64,000 nucleotides of DNA from Streptomyces lunaelactis (lineage in GTDB: Bacteria > Actinomycetota > Actinomycetes > Streptomycetales > Streptomycetaceae): positions 3,286,001 to 3,350,000 of the forward strand of contig NZ_CP026304.1 in the NCBI RefSeq assembly GCF_003054555.1, written 5' to 3'. Shown piece after piece: positions 35,196 through 46,300 of the stretch (the stretch's first letter is position 1; each line of letters begins with the position of its first letter). The translations under genes and the position numbers were made by a program. The notes under the pieces are model-generated. The model had not been told where the DNA came from. It was given only the letters and a program-made list of their open reading frames with translations, and ran no database searches.

Positions 35196-36371
35196 ATGAG
35201 GTGCAGGTTCCATCGGAGCCCGATGCCTGCTTCGCCCGATATTATGCATTTTGTGATCACACTCGGGCGGCGGCGGCGCCGTCGTCCTCCCTACAGCGGC
35301 CGGTGGGAAGCTGCCCGGTTGTCACCGGTGATCCTTACCATCCTCATCGCAGGCCTGGCGTTCTCCACACCGAGGGAGATCGCCGTCAGCCGTCTCCTGC
35401 CCGCCGCACCCGCCCTCGCCGCCGCGATGTGGCCCGTGCTCCCCACGATCCTGTTGGGGACGTTCTGCCTGATGGTCATGATCGGCCTCAGCTTCGTCTA
35501 CACCGACCTGGGGACGCCATACACGGTGGCCGCGATCGCCGCGGTCACCCTGGCGGCCGCATACGCAAGCCATGTCCGACTCCAGCGCGAGGAGACCCTC
35601 TTCCACGTCCGGCTCGTCGCCGACGCAGCCCAGGAGGTGCTGCTGCGGCCCCTGCCGCGCCGCATCGAGGACGTCGAGATCGAGTCGCTGTATCTGGCGG
35701 CCCAGGAGCAGGCCCGGATCGGAGGCGACTTCTATGAGGCGGCCGGCACACCGTACGGGGTCCGGCTGCTCATCGGCGACGTACGCGGCAAGGGCCTGTC
35801 CGCAGTGGGGGTGGCCTCGGCGGTGATCAGCTGCTTCAGGGAAGCCGCGTACGAAGAGCCCGACCTCAGGGGCATCGTCCATCGCCTGGAGACCAGCATC
35901 ACCCGCCACGGCACTGCGTTTCCCGTCCAGGACCTGCCGGAGAGCTTTGCCACCGCTCTTATCGCCGAGATCCCGCACGGCGGCGGCCACGTCAGACTCC
36001 TCAACTGTGGGCACCCCCCGCCGCTGCTCGCGCACCGCGGAAAGATCCGCGTCCTGGAGCCCACCACCCCATCAGCCCCTCTCAACCTCGCAGCGCTCAT
36101 CGGAGACCACTACTGCGTCGACACCGTCGCCTTCGCCCCGGGCGACCAGCTGCTGCTCTACACCGACGGCGTATCGGAGACCCGGGACCGTACCGGTGAG
36201 TTCTTCCCGCTGCCGGACTGGATGCGGCGGCAGGGCCCGGAGCCGCCCCGCGAGTTGCTCGACCGGCTTCACCGGGATCTGCTCCACTACAGCGGCGGAA
36301 GGCTCAACGACGACATCGCGGCCCTCGCAGTGCGGTACCCGAACATCCGGGCCCAGGAGCCCCCGGCGTAG
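35196..36371 (+). CDS. Membrane-bound SpoIIE/RsbU-type PP2C phosphatase
   Basis: A 391-residue protein with three or four N-terminal membrane segments (about residues 43-130, such as PVILTILIAGLAFS, LPTILLGTFCLMVMIGLSFVY, AAIAAVTLAAAYAS) and a cytoplasmic PP2C domain from about 155: QARIGGDFYEAAGTP, LLIGDVRGKGLSAVGVASAV, FATALIAEIP, LLNCGHPPPLLAH, LLYTDGVSETRDRTGEFF and DDIAALAVRY. The aspartates that bind metal are present. Such enzymes dephosphorylate anti-sigma antagonists. The start is unsure: ATG 35196, 35223 or 35244. Confidence 0.9.
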   Translation: MRCRFHRSPMPASPDIMHFVITLGRRRRRRPPYSGRWEAARLSPVILTILIAGLAFSTPREIAVSRLLPAAPALAAAMWPVLPTILLGTFCLMVMIGLSFVYTDLGTPYTVAAIAAVTLAAAYASHVRLQREETLFHVRLVADAAQEVLLRPLPRRIEDVEIESLYLAAQEQARIGGDFYEAAGTPYGVRLLIGDVRGKGLSAVGVASAVISCFREAAYEEPDLRGIVHRLETSITRHGTAFPVQDLPESFATALIAEIPHGGGHVRLLNCGHPPPLLAHRGKIRVLEPTTPSAPLNLAALIGDHYCVDTVAFAPGDQLLLYTDGVSETRDRTGEFFPLPDWMRRQGPEPPRELLDRLHRDLLHYSGGRLNDDIAALAVRYPNIRAQEPPA

Positions 36372-36538
36372 GTGGCCGGAAGCGTGGCGGACTCGCCGGT
36401 CGGCCGGGCAGTACACCCGGGTCACCTGCATCGCATTCTCCTGCCGTCGCCGCGTCGAAAACACGCCGCACGAGGGCGATCCGCGCCGCCGCCAGGAAAA
36501 CCGCTTGCGCTCGCGTGGAGCGTGGACAGAATCAGCGC

Positions 36539-37120
36539 GTGCAGATCCTGTCGTTCCCCGAAGAAGCCACTCCGTCCGAGTTGCGCATCCAGGTGCGGGA
36601 GATCCAAGAGCAGGCGTGGCCGTCCGCGCGTGTCTCGGTCACCCCTGCCGATGCGCCCACCCACGATCCTGTGCTGCGGCCGTTGTCGATGCTGCTGGTG
36701 GAGGAGGGTTCGGTACTGGCCGCGCTGGACATCCTGTCCAAGGAGATCGTTCACACCGGTCGGCGCTATGCCGCTGGTGGGCTGAGCACTGTGGTGACGC
36801 GCCGGGAAGCTCGTGGTCGCGGGTGCGGCCGGCGCCTGGTGGCAGCGGCCCGGGAGACGATGGTCACCCAGGGACTGGACCTGGGCATTTTCACCTGCGA
36901 CCGCCCGCTTCTGGCGTTCTATGAGAGCGCCGGCTGGCACCTTCTTCGTGGGGCTGTACTCATCGGGGGAACACCACAGGCTCCCTTCCCCAGCGACCAG
37001 CCCGGCTTCGACAAGGTCACCATGGCCGCATTCTTCTCGGCGGAGGGCAGGCAGGCCCAGACGTCGTTCCACCACAGCCGCGTCGAGCTGTATCCAGGGG
37101 AGATCGACAAGCTCTGGTGA
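36539..37120 (+). CDS. GNAT-family N-acetyltransferase
   Basis: A 193-residue acetyltransferase. Acetyl-CoA-binding motif A is GGLSTVVTRREARGRGCGRRLVAAARE (R-x-x-G-x-G/A version RGRGCG), and motif B is LGIFTCDRPLLAFYESAGWHL. The C-terminus (FDKVTMAAFFSAEGR) suggests an AAC(2')-like layout, but the substrate cannot be assigned. Start GTG 36539 is used; GTG 36515 adds eight residues. The flanking region is lower in conservation, and a regulator remnant follows. Confidence 0.82.
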   Translation: MQILSFPEEATPSELRIQVREIQEQAWPSARVSVTPADAPTHDPVLRPLSMLLVEEGSVLAALDILSKEIVHTGRRYAAGGLSTVVTRREARGRGCGRRLVAAARETMVTQGLDLGIFTCDRPLLAFYESAGWHLLRGAVLIGGTPQAPFPSDQPGFDKVTMAAFFSAEGRQAQTSFHHSRVELYPGEIDKLW

Positions 37121-37124
37121 CGCC

Positions 37125-37343
37125 CGGGCAGGCGAACCTGACTGCGTCCTGCGCTTCGTCCACCGCGCACTCGGCGTCATCGGGCTGGACTGCCACAGCC
37201 TGTTCAGCGAGGACGGACGCCAGCGCCTGCTGTGGTTCACCGCCCCGCCCGGCACCCAGGGCGCCGCCCAGCTGGAATTGCTCTCCGTCATCGGCACGCA
37301 GGACACGGCGGCGAGCGAGAACGCGCGTCAGTCGGTGACGTAG
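37125..37343 (+). pseudogene. Remnant of MmyB-like XRE regulator (C-terminal ligand domain)
   Basis: A start-less frame reads VLRFVHRALGVIGLDCHSLF and GRQRLLWFTAPPGTQGAAQ followed by LELLSVIGTQ, which matches the C-terminal end of MmyB-type XRE regulators (pattern H-x3-G-x-L-x-L...DQ-x-L-x3-AxPG-x-x-A...L-x-L-L). The DNA-binding half is missing. It starts right after the GNAT stop and overlaps the converging VOC gene by 16 bases. It is likely left from a deletion. Recognition is from memory of the domain pattern. Confidence 0.5.
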
Positions 37344-37708
37344 GTATGGGTGATGAATTCGATGGAGTGCCCGTCGGGGTCGTCTATGTACACCCCGCGG
37401 CCTCCGAAGTGGTGGTTGATCTGCTGCGGCTTGTCGTGCATCGGATCGGCCCAGTAAGGGAGTTCGCGTTCGGTGATCCGGCCGAAGATCTCGTCGAACT
37501 CGTCCTCGGAGACCAGGAAGGCCAGGTGCTGGGGCGTGATACCGGCCCGTACATCGAGGTAGTCGAGGGTGACGCCGCCGGCCAGCGGCAGGCTCGCGAA
37601 AGGGCCGAAGGGCTTGGGGTCCGGCTCCCCGATCAGTTCGGCGAGAAAGCGGGCACCGGCGAAGCGGTCGCGGCTGTGCACGATGGTGTGGTCAAGACGT
37701 GCGGGCAC
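37328..37708 (-). CDS. VOC-superfamily (glyoxalase/dioxygenase fold) protein
   Basis: A 126-residue VOC protein. It starts LDHTIVHSRDRFAGARFLAEL, a beta-alpha module with a metal-ligand His, and ends with GGRGVYIDDPDGHSIEFITHTY, where DPDGHxIE is the usual second metal-binding segment. A single VOC pair fits a small lyase or dioxygenase-like enzyme; the substrate is unknown. A GAGGAGCC site precedes ATG 37708. Confidence 0.88.
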   Translation of the reverse strand: MPARLDHTIVHSRDRFAGARFLAELIGEPDPKPFGPFASLPLAGGVTLDYLDVRAGITPQHLAFLVSEDEFDEIFGRITERELPYWADPMHDKPQQINHHFGGRGVYIDDPDGHSIEFITHTYVTD

Positions 37709-37834
37709 GGCTCCTCCTCTGAAGCGTGAGGCGGTTACGGATCGACCTGTCCTTTCACGCTATGCGGGGAGCCGGGTCCGAAGCATCGGGCTTTCGCCGT
37801 AGACCTGGGGCTCCTCGCCGTACGCCGAAGGTCC

Positions 37835-37869
37835 GGGGCCTGTCCTGTGGATCCTGCCGGGCTCCTCGA
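37835..37869. repeat. Dispersed palindromic element, partial copy C
   Basis: GGGGCCTGTCCTGTGGATCC and TGCCGGGCTC match the left half of copies A and B (27719, 34409). It lies in the gap between the flavoprotein stop and the VOC start. Confidence 0.6.
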
Positions 37870-37895
37870 CGCCGGCGGGCCACCGCGGCCGTCGG

Positions 37896-39296
37896 TCAGA
37901 AGAGCTTGCCGGGGTTGAGCAGACCCAGCGGGTCGAACGTCTGTTTGATGCCGCGCTGCATCTCCACGCCCACCGGGCCGAGCTCCCGGGCCAGCCACTC
38001 CTTCTTCAGCACGCCGACGCCGTGTTCGCCGGTGATCGTGCCGCCGAGCTCCAGGCCGAGGGCCATGATCTCGTCGAAGGACTCGCGGGCGCGGCGGGAC
38101 TCGTCCGGGTCGGTGTGGTCGAAGCAGACGACGGGGTGGGTGTTGCCGTCGCCCGCGTGCGCGCAGACGCCGATGGTGAGGCCGTACTTCTCGGCGATCG
38201 CGGCCGTGCCCTCGATCATCGCGCCGAGCTTCGAGCGCGGTACGCAGACATCGTCGATCATCGTGGCCGACTTGACGGTCTCCAGCGCTGTGAGCGACAA
38301 CCTCCTTGCCTGGAGGAGGAGTTCGGACTCGGCGACGGTGTCGGCGGGGACGACCTCGGTGGCGCCGGCCTCGCTGCACAGCGCGCCGACGGCTGCCAGA
38401 TCGGCTGCCGGGTCGGGGGTGTCGAAGGCGGCCAGGAGCAGTGCCTCGGTGGTGTCGGGCAACCCCATGTTCGCCATGGCGTTGACGGCGCGCACCGTCG
38501 TACGGTCCATGATCTCCAGGAGCGAAGGGGTGTGGCCGCGCTCCATGATCGCGCAGACAGCCTCGCAGGCGGCGGCCGCGGAATCGAACTCGGCGGCCAG
38601 GACGAGCTGCGCCGGCGGCTGCGGCCTGAGCGCGAGCACAGCCTTGACAACGATGCCGAGGCTGCCCTCGGAGCCCACGAAGAGCCGGGTGAGGTCATAG
38701 CCGGCGACGCCCTTGGCGGTACGGCGGCCGGTGCTCATCAGGCGCCCGTCGGCGAGGACGACGTCGAGGCCGAGGACGTACTCCGCGGTCACTCCGTACT
38801 TGACGCAGCACAGGCCGCCGGAGGCGGTGCCGATGTTCCCGCCGATGGTGCACGTCTCCCAGCTGGAGGGGTCCGGCGGGTAGTACAGGCCGTGCTCGTT
38901 CACCGCGCGGGACAGCACGGCGTTGATGACGCCCGGCTCGACGACCGCGATCCGGTCGACCGGGCTGATCTCCAGGATCCGGTCCATCTTGGTCAGGGAG
39001 AGCACGATGCAGCCGTCCGAGGCATTGGCGGCGCCGGACAGACCAGTGCGGGCGCCCTGCGGGACGACGGGGACGCGCAGCGCGGTCGCCGTGCGCATGA
39101 CGTGCTGGACCTGTTCGACGGTGCGCGGCAGGACGACGACGGCGGGGGTGCCCGCTTCGCAGAAGCTGGCCATGTCGCGTCCGTACGAGGCCGTGATGTC
39201 CGGGTCGGTGATCAGCGCTTCGGACGGCAGACCGGCGCGCAGCCGGTCGAGAAGATCCCGGGGGTCCGGGGGTTGTCCCCCAGAGAGATGCAGCAT
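37896..39296 (-). CDS. FAD-binding oxidase, glycolate oxidase GlcD-like
   Basis: A 466-residue VAO/PCMH-type flavoprotein. FAD-binding signatures are PVVPQGARTGLSGAANASDG and IGGNIGTASGGLCCVKYGVT, typical of GlcD and D-lactate dehydrogenases. The substrate half has LFVGSEGSLGIVVKAVLAL, HAGDGNTHPV and GTITGEHGVGVLKK, which hold substrate and cofactor. ATG 39296 has a GAGG eight bases upstream. The gene stands alone, without glcE/glcF partners, so the physiological 2-hydroxy acid is uncertain. Confidence 0.92.
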   Translation of the reverse strand: MLHLSGGQPPDPRDLLDRLRAGLPSEALITDPDITASYGRDMASFCEAGTPAVVVLPRTVEQVQHVMRTATALRVPVVPQGARTGLSGAANASDGCIVLSLTKMDRILEISPVDRIAVVEPGVINAVLSRAVNEHGLYYPPDPSSWETCTIGGNIGTASGGLCCVKYGVTAEYVLGLDVVLADGRLMSTGRRTAKGVAGYDLTRLFVGSEGSLGIVVKAVLALRPQPPAQLVLAAEFDSAAAACEAVCAIMERGHTPSLLEIMDRTTVRAVNAMANMGLPDTTEALLLAAFDTPDPAADLAAVGALCSEAGATEVVPADTVAESELLLQARRLSLTALETVKSATMIDDVCVPRSKLGAMIEGTAAIAEKYGLTIGVCAHAGDGNTHPVVCFDHTDPDESRRARESFDEIMALGLELGGTITGEHGVGVLKKEWLARELGPVGVEMQRGIKQTFDPLGLLNPGKLF

Positions 39297-39404
39297 GATC
39301 CCAGCCTCGCACCAGGGGCCATCGGTGTGAACCCGTCCGCCTTCCGCTTCGCAGGGCCGGGCGCATTCTTCGTATTGACTGTCTGCTGACGCACAGTGAG
39401 CGCC

Positions 39405-41172
39405 ATGAAGAGCGAACTCGTGAAGAACGCCGCGATCAGCACGCTGGTCGGCGCGACGCTGGTGACCGGGGTGATCACACTCGCGCCCGGCTGGGGGGAC
39501 GAGAGCCCGCCGCCCGCCCCGGGACCGGCGGCGCGGGCGGCGGCCGCGGTGGGCGCGGGCGCCCCGGCCTCCCTCGCCGATCTGACCGCGCTCATCGGCG
39601 ACCGGGAGATGTGGCTGCGTACGCACCCGCGCGACGAGGAGTCGTGGGCGGTGCTGGGGTCGGCGTATGTGGAGCAGGGCACGCGGCTGGCGGACGCGGC
39701 GTACTACCGGCGGGCGGAGAGCGCGCTGCGGCGCTCGCTGGAGCTGTTTCCGGGTGAGCAGGGGAACGTCGACGCGCTGGTGGGTCTTGCGGCGCTGGCC
39801 AACGCCCGGGGCGACTACGCGGCGGCCCGTACGTCGGCCGAGAGCGCGCGGAAGCAGAGGCCGCAGCGGTGGACGGCGTATCCGGCGCTGATCGACGCCT
39901 GCAACGGGCTCGGCGACTACGCGGCCGCGGGCAAGGCGATGGACAAGCTCCAGGAGCTGCACGAGGACGCGCAGACCATGGGGCGCGCGGCGCAGATCCT
40001 CCGGGACAAGGGCTGGCGCGAGGACGCGGCGGCGATGGCGTACAACGCGGCCGCGACGGCGGATGCCCCGGCGGAGAAGGCGGCCGCGCTGTACCGGCTG
40101 GGCGAGCTGGCCTGGGAGCGGGGCGAGCCGGTGGAGGCGACCGGCCACTACGACGCGGCGCTGCGGTTCGCGCCCGATCACCATCCGTCGCTGGCGGCGC
40201 GGGGGCGGGCGCTGGCGGCACTGGGGCGTACGGACGAGGCGTTCCGCGACTACCAGGCGGTGCTGACGCAGGCGGCGCTGCCCGGATACGCCCTGGAGGC
40301 AGGTGAGTTGTACGCGTCGATGGGGCTGGACGGGGATGCGGCGACGCAGTACGAGCGGTTGCGGGCGCCGGCGGGGCGGGGCTGGTGGGTCCGGCCATGG
40401 CTCCGGCCAGGTGGTGCTGGGCCTCTTCGAGGCGGACCACGGCGACCCGGAGGCGGCGGTGCGGCGGCTGAAGGGCGAGTGGGACAAGAAGCACCGGAGC
40501 ATGTCCGTCGCGGACGCGCTGGGCTGGGCGCTGTACCGGGCGGGGAGGCCGAAGGAGGCGCTGCCGTACGCGAAGAGGGCGACGGATCAGGGGCTGCGGA
40601 GTGCGCTGTTCGCGTACCACCGGGGCGAGATCGAGCGGTCCCTGGCGCAGTACGGCCCGGCCCGCCGGCACCTCGAGGAGGCGCTGCGGACCAACCCGTA
40701 CTTCTCACCGCTGCTGGCTCGGGTGGCGCGGGAGACTCTGGCGGCGCTGGGGGAACCGGAGGGGGGCGGGCCGAAAGAGGTGACGGGGATGGAGAGCGGT
40801 GGCGGGGCCGGTTGTGGGGATGAGGCGGCGGAGGAGCCGGGGTGTCGCAGCCGACGCCGTCCGGCGAGACGCAGTCGCCACAGAAGCCGGAGCGGAGCGG
40901 GAGGAGGGCCGGGGCCGTCGAGCCAGTCGAGCCCGGTGAGCCCGGCGAAGCAGCCAGCCGACGGCCCCGGGGTGTCGGGGTGGGGCAGGACTGAGGCGGG
41001 TGCGGGTGGGGTGCGGGTGCGGGTGCGCGCCTGCGGCTGTGCCCTCCCGCCCCTTCCGCAGGGGCTCCGCCCCCGGACCCCCGCGCCTCAATCGCCGGCG
41101 GGGCTTGAGATTGCCGGTCCGGCAACCTGCCAGGGCCACAAACCTAAACTCGCAGGACCGCGTACACGATGA
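39405..41172 (+). pseudogene. TPR-repeat protein, frameshifted
   Basis: The N-terminal frame (ATG 39405) encodes a membrane segment (NAAISTLVGATLVTGVITLA) and several tetratricopeptide repeats, e.g. ESWAVLGSAYVEQG, VDALVGLAALANARGDY, KAAALYRLGELAWERGE. At about 40375-40410 the frame should shift by one base: downstream QVVLGLFEADHGDPEAAVRR, ADALGWALYRAGRPKEALPY and EEALRTNPYFSPLLARVAR continue the repeats in frame +1. After about 40800 the second frame is low complexity and ends at 41172, overlapping the sortase gene. The intact protein would be about 460-580 residues. An indel error is possible. Confidence 0.65.
41084..41112. repeat. Streptomyces intergenic palindromic motif
   Basis: CCTCAATCGCCGGCGGGGCT followed by TGA matches a motif common at gene ends in Streptomyces (forms of CCGTCCGGCGATTGAGGAC). 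It lies between the TPR and sortase genes, and related units occur at 44949-45028. Confidence 0.55.
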
Positions 41173-41746
41173 GGTTGTCCACCGGGTGGCCCTCGGCGTC
41201 GAAACCACCGTCGCAGGTGATGAGGCGCAGCGCGCGCTCGTCCGTCCTGCCGTAGACCTTCTCCGTCGGGAACGCGTTCTTGCTGACCGTTTCCGTGCCC
41301 GTGACCGTGAAGTGCGCCGTCGACCCCCGTGCCGTCCGTACCGCGATGTCCGCGCCCTTGGCGATCTTCTTCAGGTCGTGGAAGACCGCCCGGCCGAAGC
41401 GCGTGTCGTTGTGGCCGATGATCACCGCCGCTCCGCGCTCGCCGGGGACGGTCCCGCCGGTGTACCAGCCCGCGGTCATGCCCTTGTCTGCGGGCGGGAC
41501 TTCGACCGTGCCGTCGCCGTTGAGGCCGAGCTTCATCAGCGAACTCGCCACGCCGATCGACGGGATGGCGACATGCGCCGGGTCCGCCGGCTTCACCTCG
41601 ACGGTGCGGGGCGGTGCGGTGGACGGAGCCTGCGCGGCCCGCGGTTGAGTCGGTACGGCGTCGGCCGAGCATCCGGCGAGGGCGGCCAGGACGAGGAACA
41701 GGCCGAGGGCGCCGGTCCGCCGTATCCGGTGGTGCGTACGGGACAT
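41144..41746 (-). CDS. Class F sortase
   Basis: A 200-residue exported sortase. The N-terminal region has a signal/anchor with AGC (LGLFLVLAALAGCSA), possibly a lipobox. The catalytic His is in AAVIIGHNDT, the Cys in LRLITCDGGF, and the Arg in NLIVYAVLRV, the class E/F pattern. Sortases of this class are common in actinobacteria and their substrates are mostly unknown. ATG 41746 follows a GGAGACTCC site. It is 62 bases downstream of a surface-type protein gene in the same operon orientation. Confidence 0.9.
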   Translation of the reverse strand: MSRTHHRIRRTGALGLFLVLAALAGCSADAVPTQPRAAQAPSTAPPRTVEVKPADPAHVAIPSIGVASSLMKLGLNGDGTVEVPPADKGMTAGWYTGGTVPGERGAAVIIGHNDTRFGRAVFHDLKKIAKGADIAVRTARGSTAHFTVTGTETVSKNAFPTEKVYGRTDERALRLITCDGGFDAEGHPVDNLIVYAVLRV

Positions 41747-41808
41747 GGAGTCTCCAGTGCGGGGACGGCGCCGCCGGGCAGCGACGCCGTCCAAGGAGGA
41801 ACAGGAGG

Positions 41809-42195
41809 TCAGCGGTTGGCGCGGCGGCGCACCACGATCGTGCCCGCGCCCGCGAGCAGGGCGAGCGCGGTGGCCGATCCGGCGAGGGCGGTGGTGGAGC
41901 TGCCGGTCTCGCTACCGGCTGGGCGCTCCCCCGCCGAGACGCCACCGCGCGGCGCGGAGCCGCGTACCGGGGCGGGCTTGTCCCCCGCGGCCACGCCGCC
42001 CCGCGGCGCCGCCGAAGGCCCTCGGTCCTGCGGGGCGGTGACGGTGTCGGAGCCCTTCGAGGGCGCGGGGTCCTCGGTCGGCCGCGCCGAGGGCGGGGGC
42101 GTGGTGTCGGCGAAGGCCGCCGCGGACGGGACGATCACCGCGGCGGCCGCGACGGTGGCGAGGGCGAGGGCACGCAGGGACAGACGGTGGGACAT
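41809..42195 (-). CDS. Secreted protein with C-terminal anchor, sortase partner candidate
   Basis: A 128-residue protein with signal peptide (LALATVAAAAVIVPSAAAFA), a Pro/Gly-rich middle with two similar units (APRGGVAAGDKPA and APRGGVSAGERPA), then a hydrophobic segment (TTALAGSATALALLAGAGTIVV) and a RRRANR tail. This is the layout of a cell-wall sorting signal, but no LPxTG or LAxTG motif is present; SETGS precedes the helix. It is encoded immediately upstream of the class F sortase. ATG 42195 follows GGAG nine bases upstream. Function unknown. Confidence 0.8.
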   Translation of the reverse strand: MSHRLSLRALALATVAAAAVIVPSAAAFADTTPPPSARPTEDPAPSKGSDTVTAPQDRGPSAAPRGGVAAGDKPAPVRGSAPRGGVSAGERPAGSETGSSTTALAGSATALALLAGAGTIVVRRRANR

Positions 42196-42289
42196 GGGGG
42201 TGGCTCCATTCCAGCTCGGCCTTGTTGGCACTTGGCGACAGGCTGGCGTGAAGTTGTGAGGAAGCTGTCAGAACGCTGTGGTCATCGGA

Positions 42290-44192
42290 TCAGGGCCGGT
42301 CCCCGGCCGAAACCGCCACGTGAAGCGCGGCAGCGTGAGGCAGTCGCAGCGTGAAGACCGAGCCCTGCCCCTCTGTACTCTCCACGTGCACCGTGCCCCC
42401 GTGCGCCTCCGCCAGCTTGCGCACGATCGCAAGACCGAGACCGCTGCCACCCGTGCGCCGGCTGCGTGACTTCTCGGCCCGCCAGAAGCGGTCGAAGACG
42501 TGCGGAAGATCCTCGGCCGGTATGCCGCTGCCCGTGTCGGCCACCTCGATGCCGACGCTCCCGGCATCGATGCCGTACGCGCGCAGGGTCACGCGGCCGC
42601 CGGGCGGTGTGTGACGTACCGCGTTGGACACCAGATTGCCGACCGCCTGCCGCAACCGGACCGGGTCGGCGCTCAGTTCGGGCACCTCGGCGCCCGGGGC
42701 CGGTCCGGTCACCGTCAGTGTGACGCCCGCCGTTTCGGCCTGGGCCTGGTGCGCCGCGGCGACCTGGCCGAGCAGCTCCTCGATCCGTAGCGGCTCGGGG
42801 TGCAGCCGCAGCGCGTCCGCGTCCGCCTGCGCCAGGTCCTGGAGGTCGTCGATGATGTGCTGCAGCTGCACCGCCTCTTCCAGCAGGGAGGAGACGAAGG
42901 CGGGGTCGGGGTCGGCGAGGCCGTCCTGCGCCGCCTCCAGCCAGCCGCGGATATTGCTGAGCGGGGTGCGCAGTTCATGGGCGACGTCGCTGACCATCGC
43001 CTTGCGCTGCTCCTCCAGACGGGCCCGGTGCGCGGACATGTCGTTGAAGGCGGCGGCCAGCCGCCCGATCTCGTTGTCCGCGGTGACCGGGACCCGGGCG
43101 GGGTCCGCGTACCCGCCGTCCTTCATCCGCTGGGCCGCTCCGGTGAGCGCGAGCAGCGGCCGTACGAGCCGGGTGGCGGCGAGTACGGACGCGCCGACGG
43201 TCAGCGCCAGGACAAGGGCCGCGGCACCCGCGATCCGGGCGGTGTTCGCCGGGGAGAGATCGAAGCCGGGAACGCTCCCGCTGTCGGGATCGCCGATGAA
43301 CAGCAGTGCGGGCGAGGCGACATAGGAGCTGAGCTGTTCGCGGCGCGCGGTGCCGACGCAGGACGCGACGGCCCGGTCGTCGTCACTGGGGCCGCGCACG
43401 CCCGGGGTGCTCGGGGCGGCGCTCGGGGCAGGCGTGTTCGTCCAGGACAGCTCCAGATTCAGCTGCACGGCGTCGCGGCCCTGGCGGCTCAGGCAGGCGT
43501 TGGCCAGCTTACTGAGCGCGGTCAGCGCCTTCTTCTCGGTGGCGGTGGGCTCGTCGAGCGAGTCGGTGGAGCACCGGGTGCCCTCGATGCGGCCGGGGTC
43601 GTTGCCGACGACCTCGATGCGCGGACGGCCGCTGGGGGCGACGACGATGTCCGAGCTGATCCCGTACTCCCGCAGACAGTCCACACTCCGGACCGCGCTC
43701 TGCCGCAGCCGGGTGCGTTCCTTCGCCGGCAGCCGGAACGGGCCGACGGCACGCGGGTCGATCCGGTCCGCCGTGGCATCCGCGCTCTGCCGACTCGGGG
43801 GCGCGAGCGCGCTGTCCGCGGCGAGCGGGTCGACGATCGCCGAGGCCAGGGACGGCAGTTCGGGCGCCGAGGCCTGGGTGGCGGAGTCGGCGATGGGCCC
43901 GCGCTGCTGGGTGGTCAGGGCGATCCGCCGGCCCGTCTGCCCGGCCAGCTCGCGTACGGCCTTGTCGACTCCCTCCCACCGGGGGTGAGTTGCCGCGTAT
44001 CCGAGCAGGGTCTGGTAGATCCTGGCGTCGTCGGTGAGGTTCTGCCCCTGCTCCTCCTTGATCGCGCCGGAGGTGGTCTGCACGGCGAGCCACGCGGTGG
44101 CCGCGACCGAGCAGACGGCCACCAGTGCGGACACCGCCAGCAGCCGGCCGAGCAGGCTCTTGCGGAGCGGCAGCCGCTTGCCTGCCCCCTGC

Positions 44193-44206
<14 letters not shown>
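42290..44206 (-). CDS. Sensor histidine kinase, HAMP-HisKA-HATPase
   Basis: A 638-residue two-component sensor. First membrane segment about 22-42 (LAVSALVAVCSVAATAWLAV), a large extracytoplasmic region (about 45-320) with two Cys pairs, second segment (IAGAAALVLALTVGASVLAA), HAMP (RLVRPLLALTGAAQRM), HisKA with phospho-His in VAHELRTPLSNIRGWLEAA, and HATPase with NLVSNAVRH (N box), VADTGSGIPAEDLPHVFDRF (G1/F) and GGSGLGLAIVRKLAEAHGG (G2). Its start overlaps the response regulator by 14 bases. The signal is unknown. Confidence 0.95.
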
Positions 44207-44906
<700 letters not shown>

Positions 44907-44948
44907 GCCGCCGATCGTAAGCGGTCGCCCGGCCGGGCGGGCTTACCT

Positions 44949-45028
44949 GGCCCGCCCGGCACTTGAGGGCACAGCACAGCAGGCCCGCCCGGCACTTGAG
45001 GGCACAGCAAGCCCGTCCGGCTTGAGGA
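44949..45028. repeat. 28-bp tandem repeat downstream of hppD
   Basis: GGCCCGCCCGGCACTTGAGG plus GCACAGCA stands at 44949-44976 and 44982-45009, and a degenerate third copy (AGCCCGTCCGGC-TTGAGGA) at 45010-45028. The units resemble the CCGTCCGG-TTGAGGAC motif seen often at Streptomyces gene ends. It lies just past the hppD stop and upstream of the response regulator. Confidence 0.75.
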
Positions 45029-45033
45029 CGCAA

Positions 45034-46218
<1,185 letters not shown>

Positions 46219-46300
46219 TCACGATTCCACTGGGCAATCTGCACAGCGGAGAGGGAGGATGGTGAGGCTATCTGTACAGGATGACCATTCGGGAGACACA

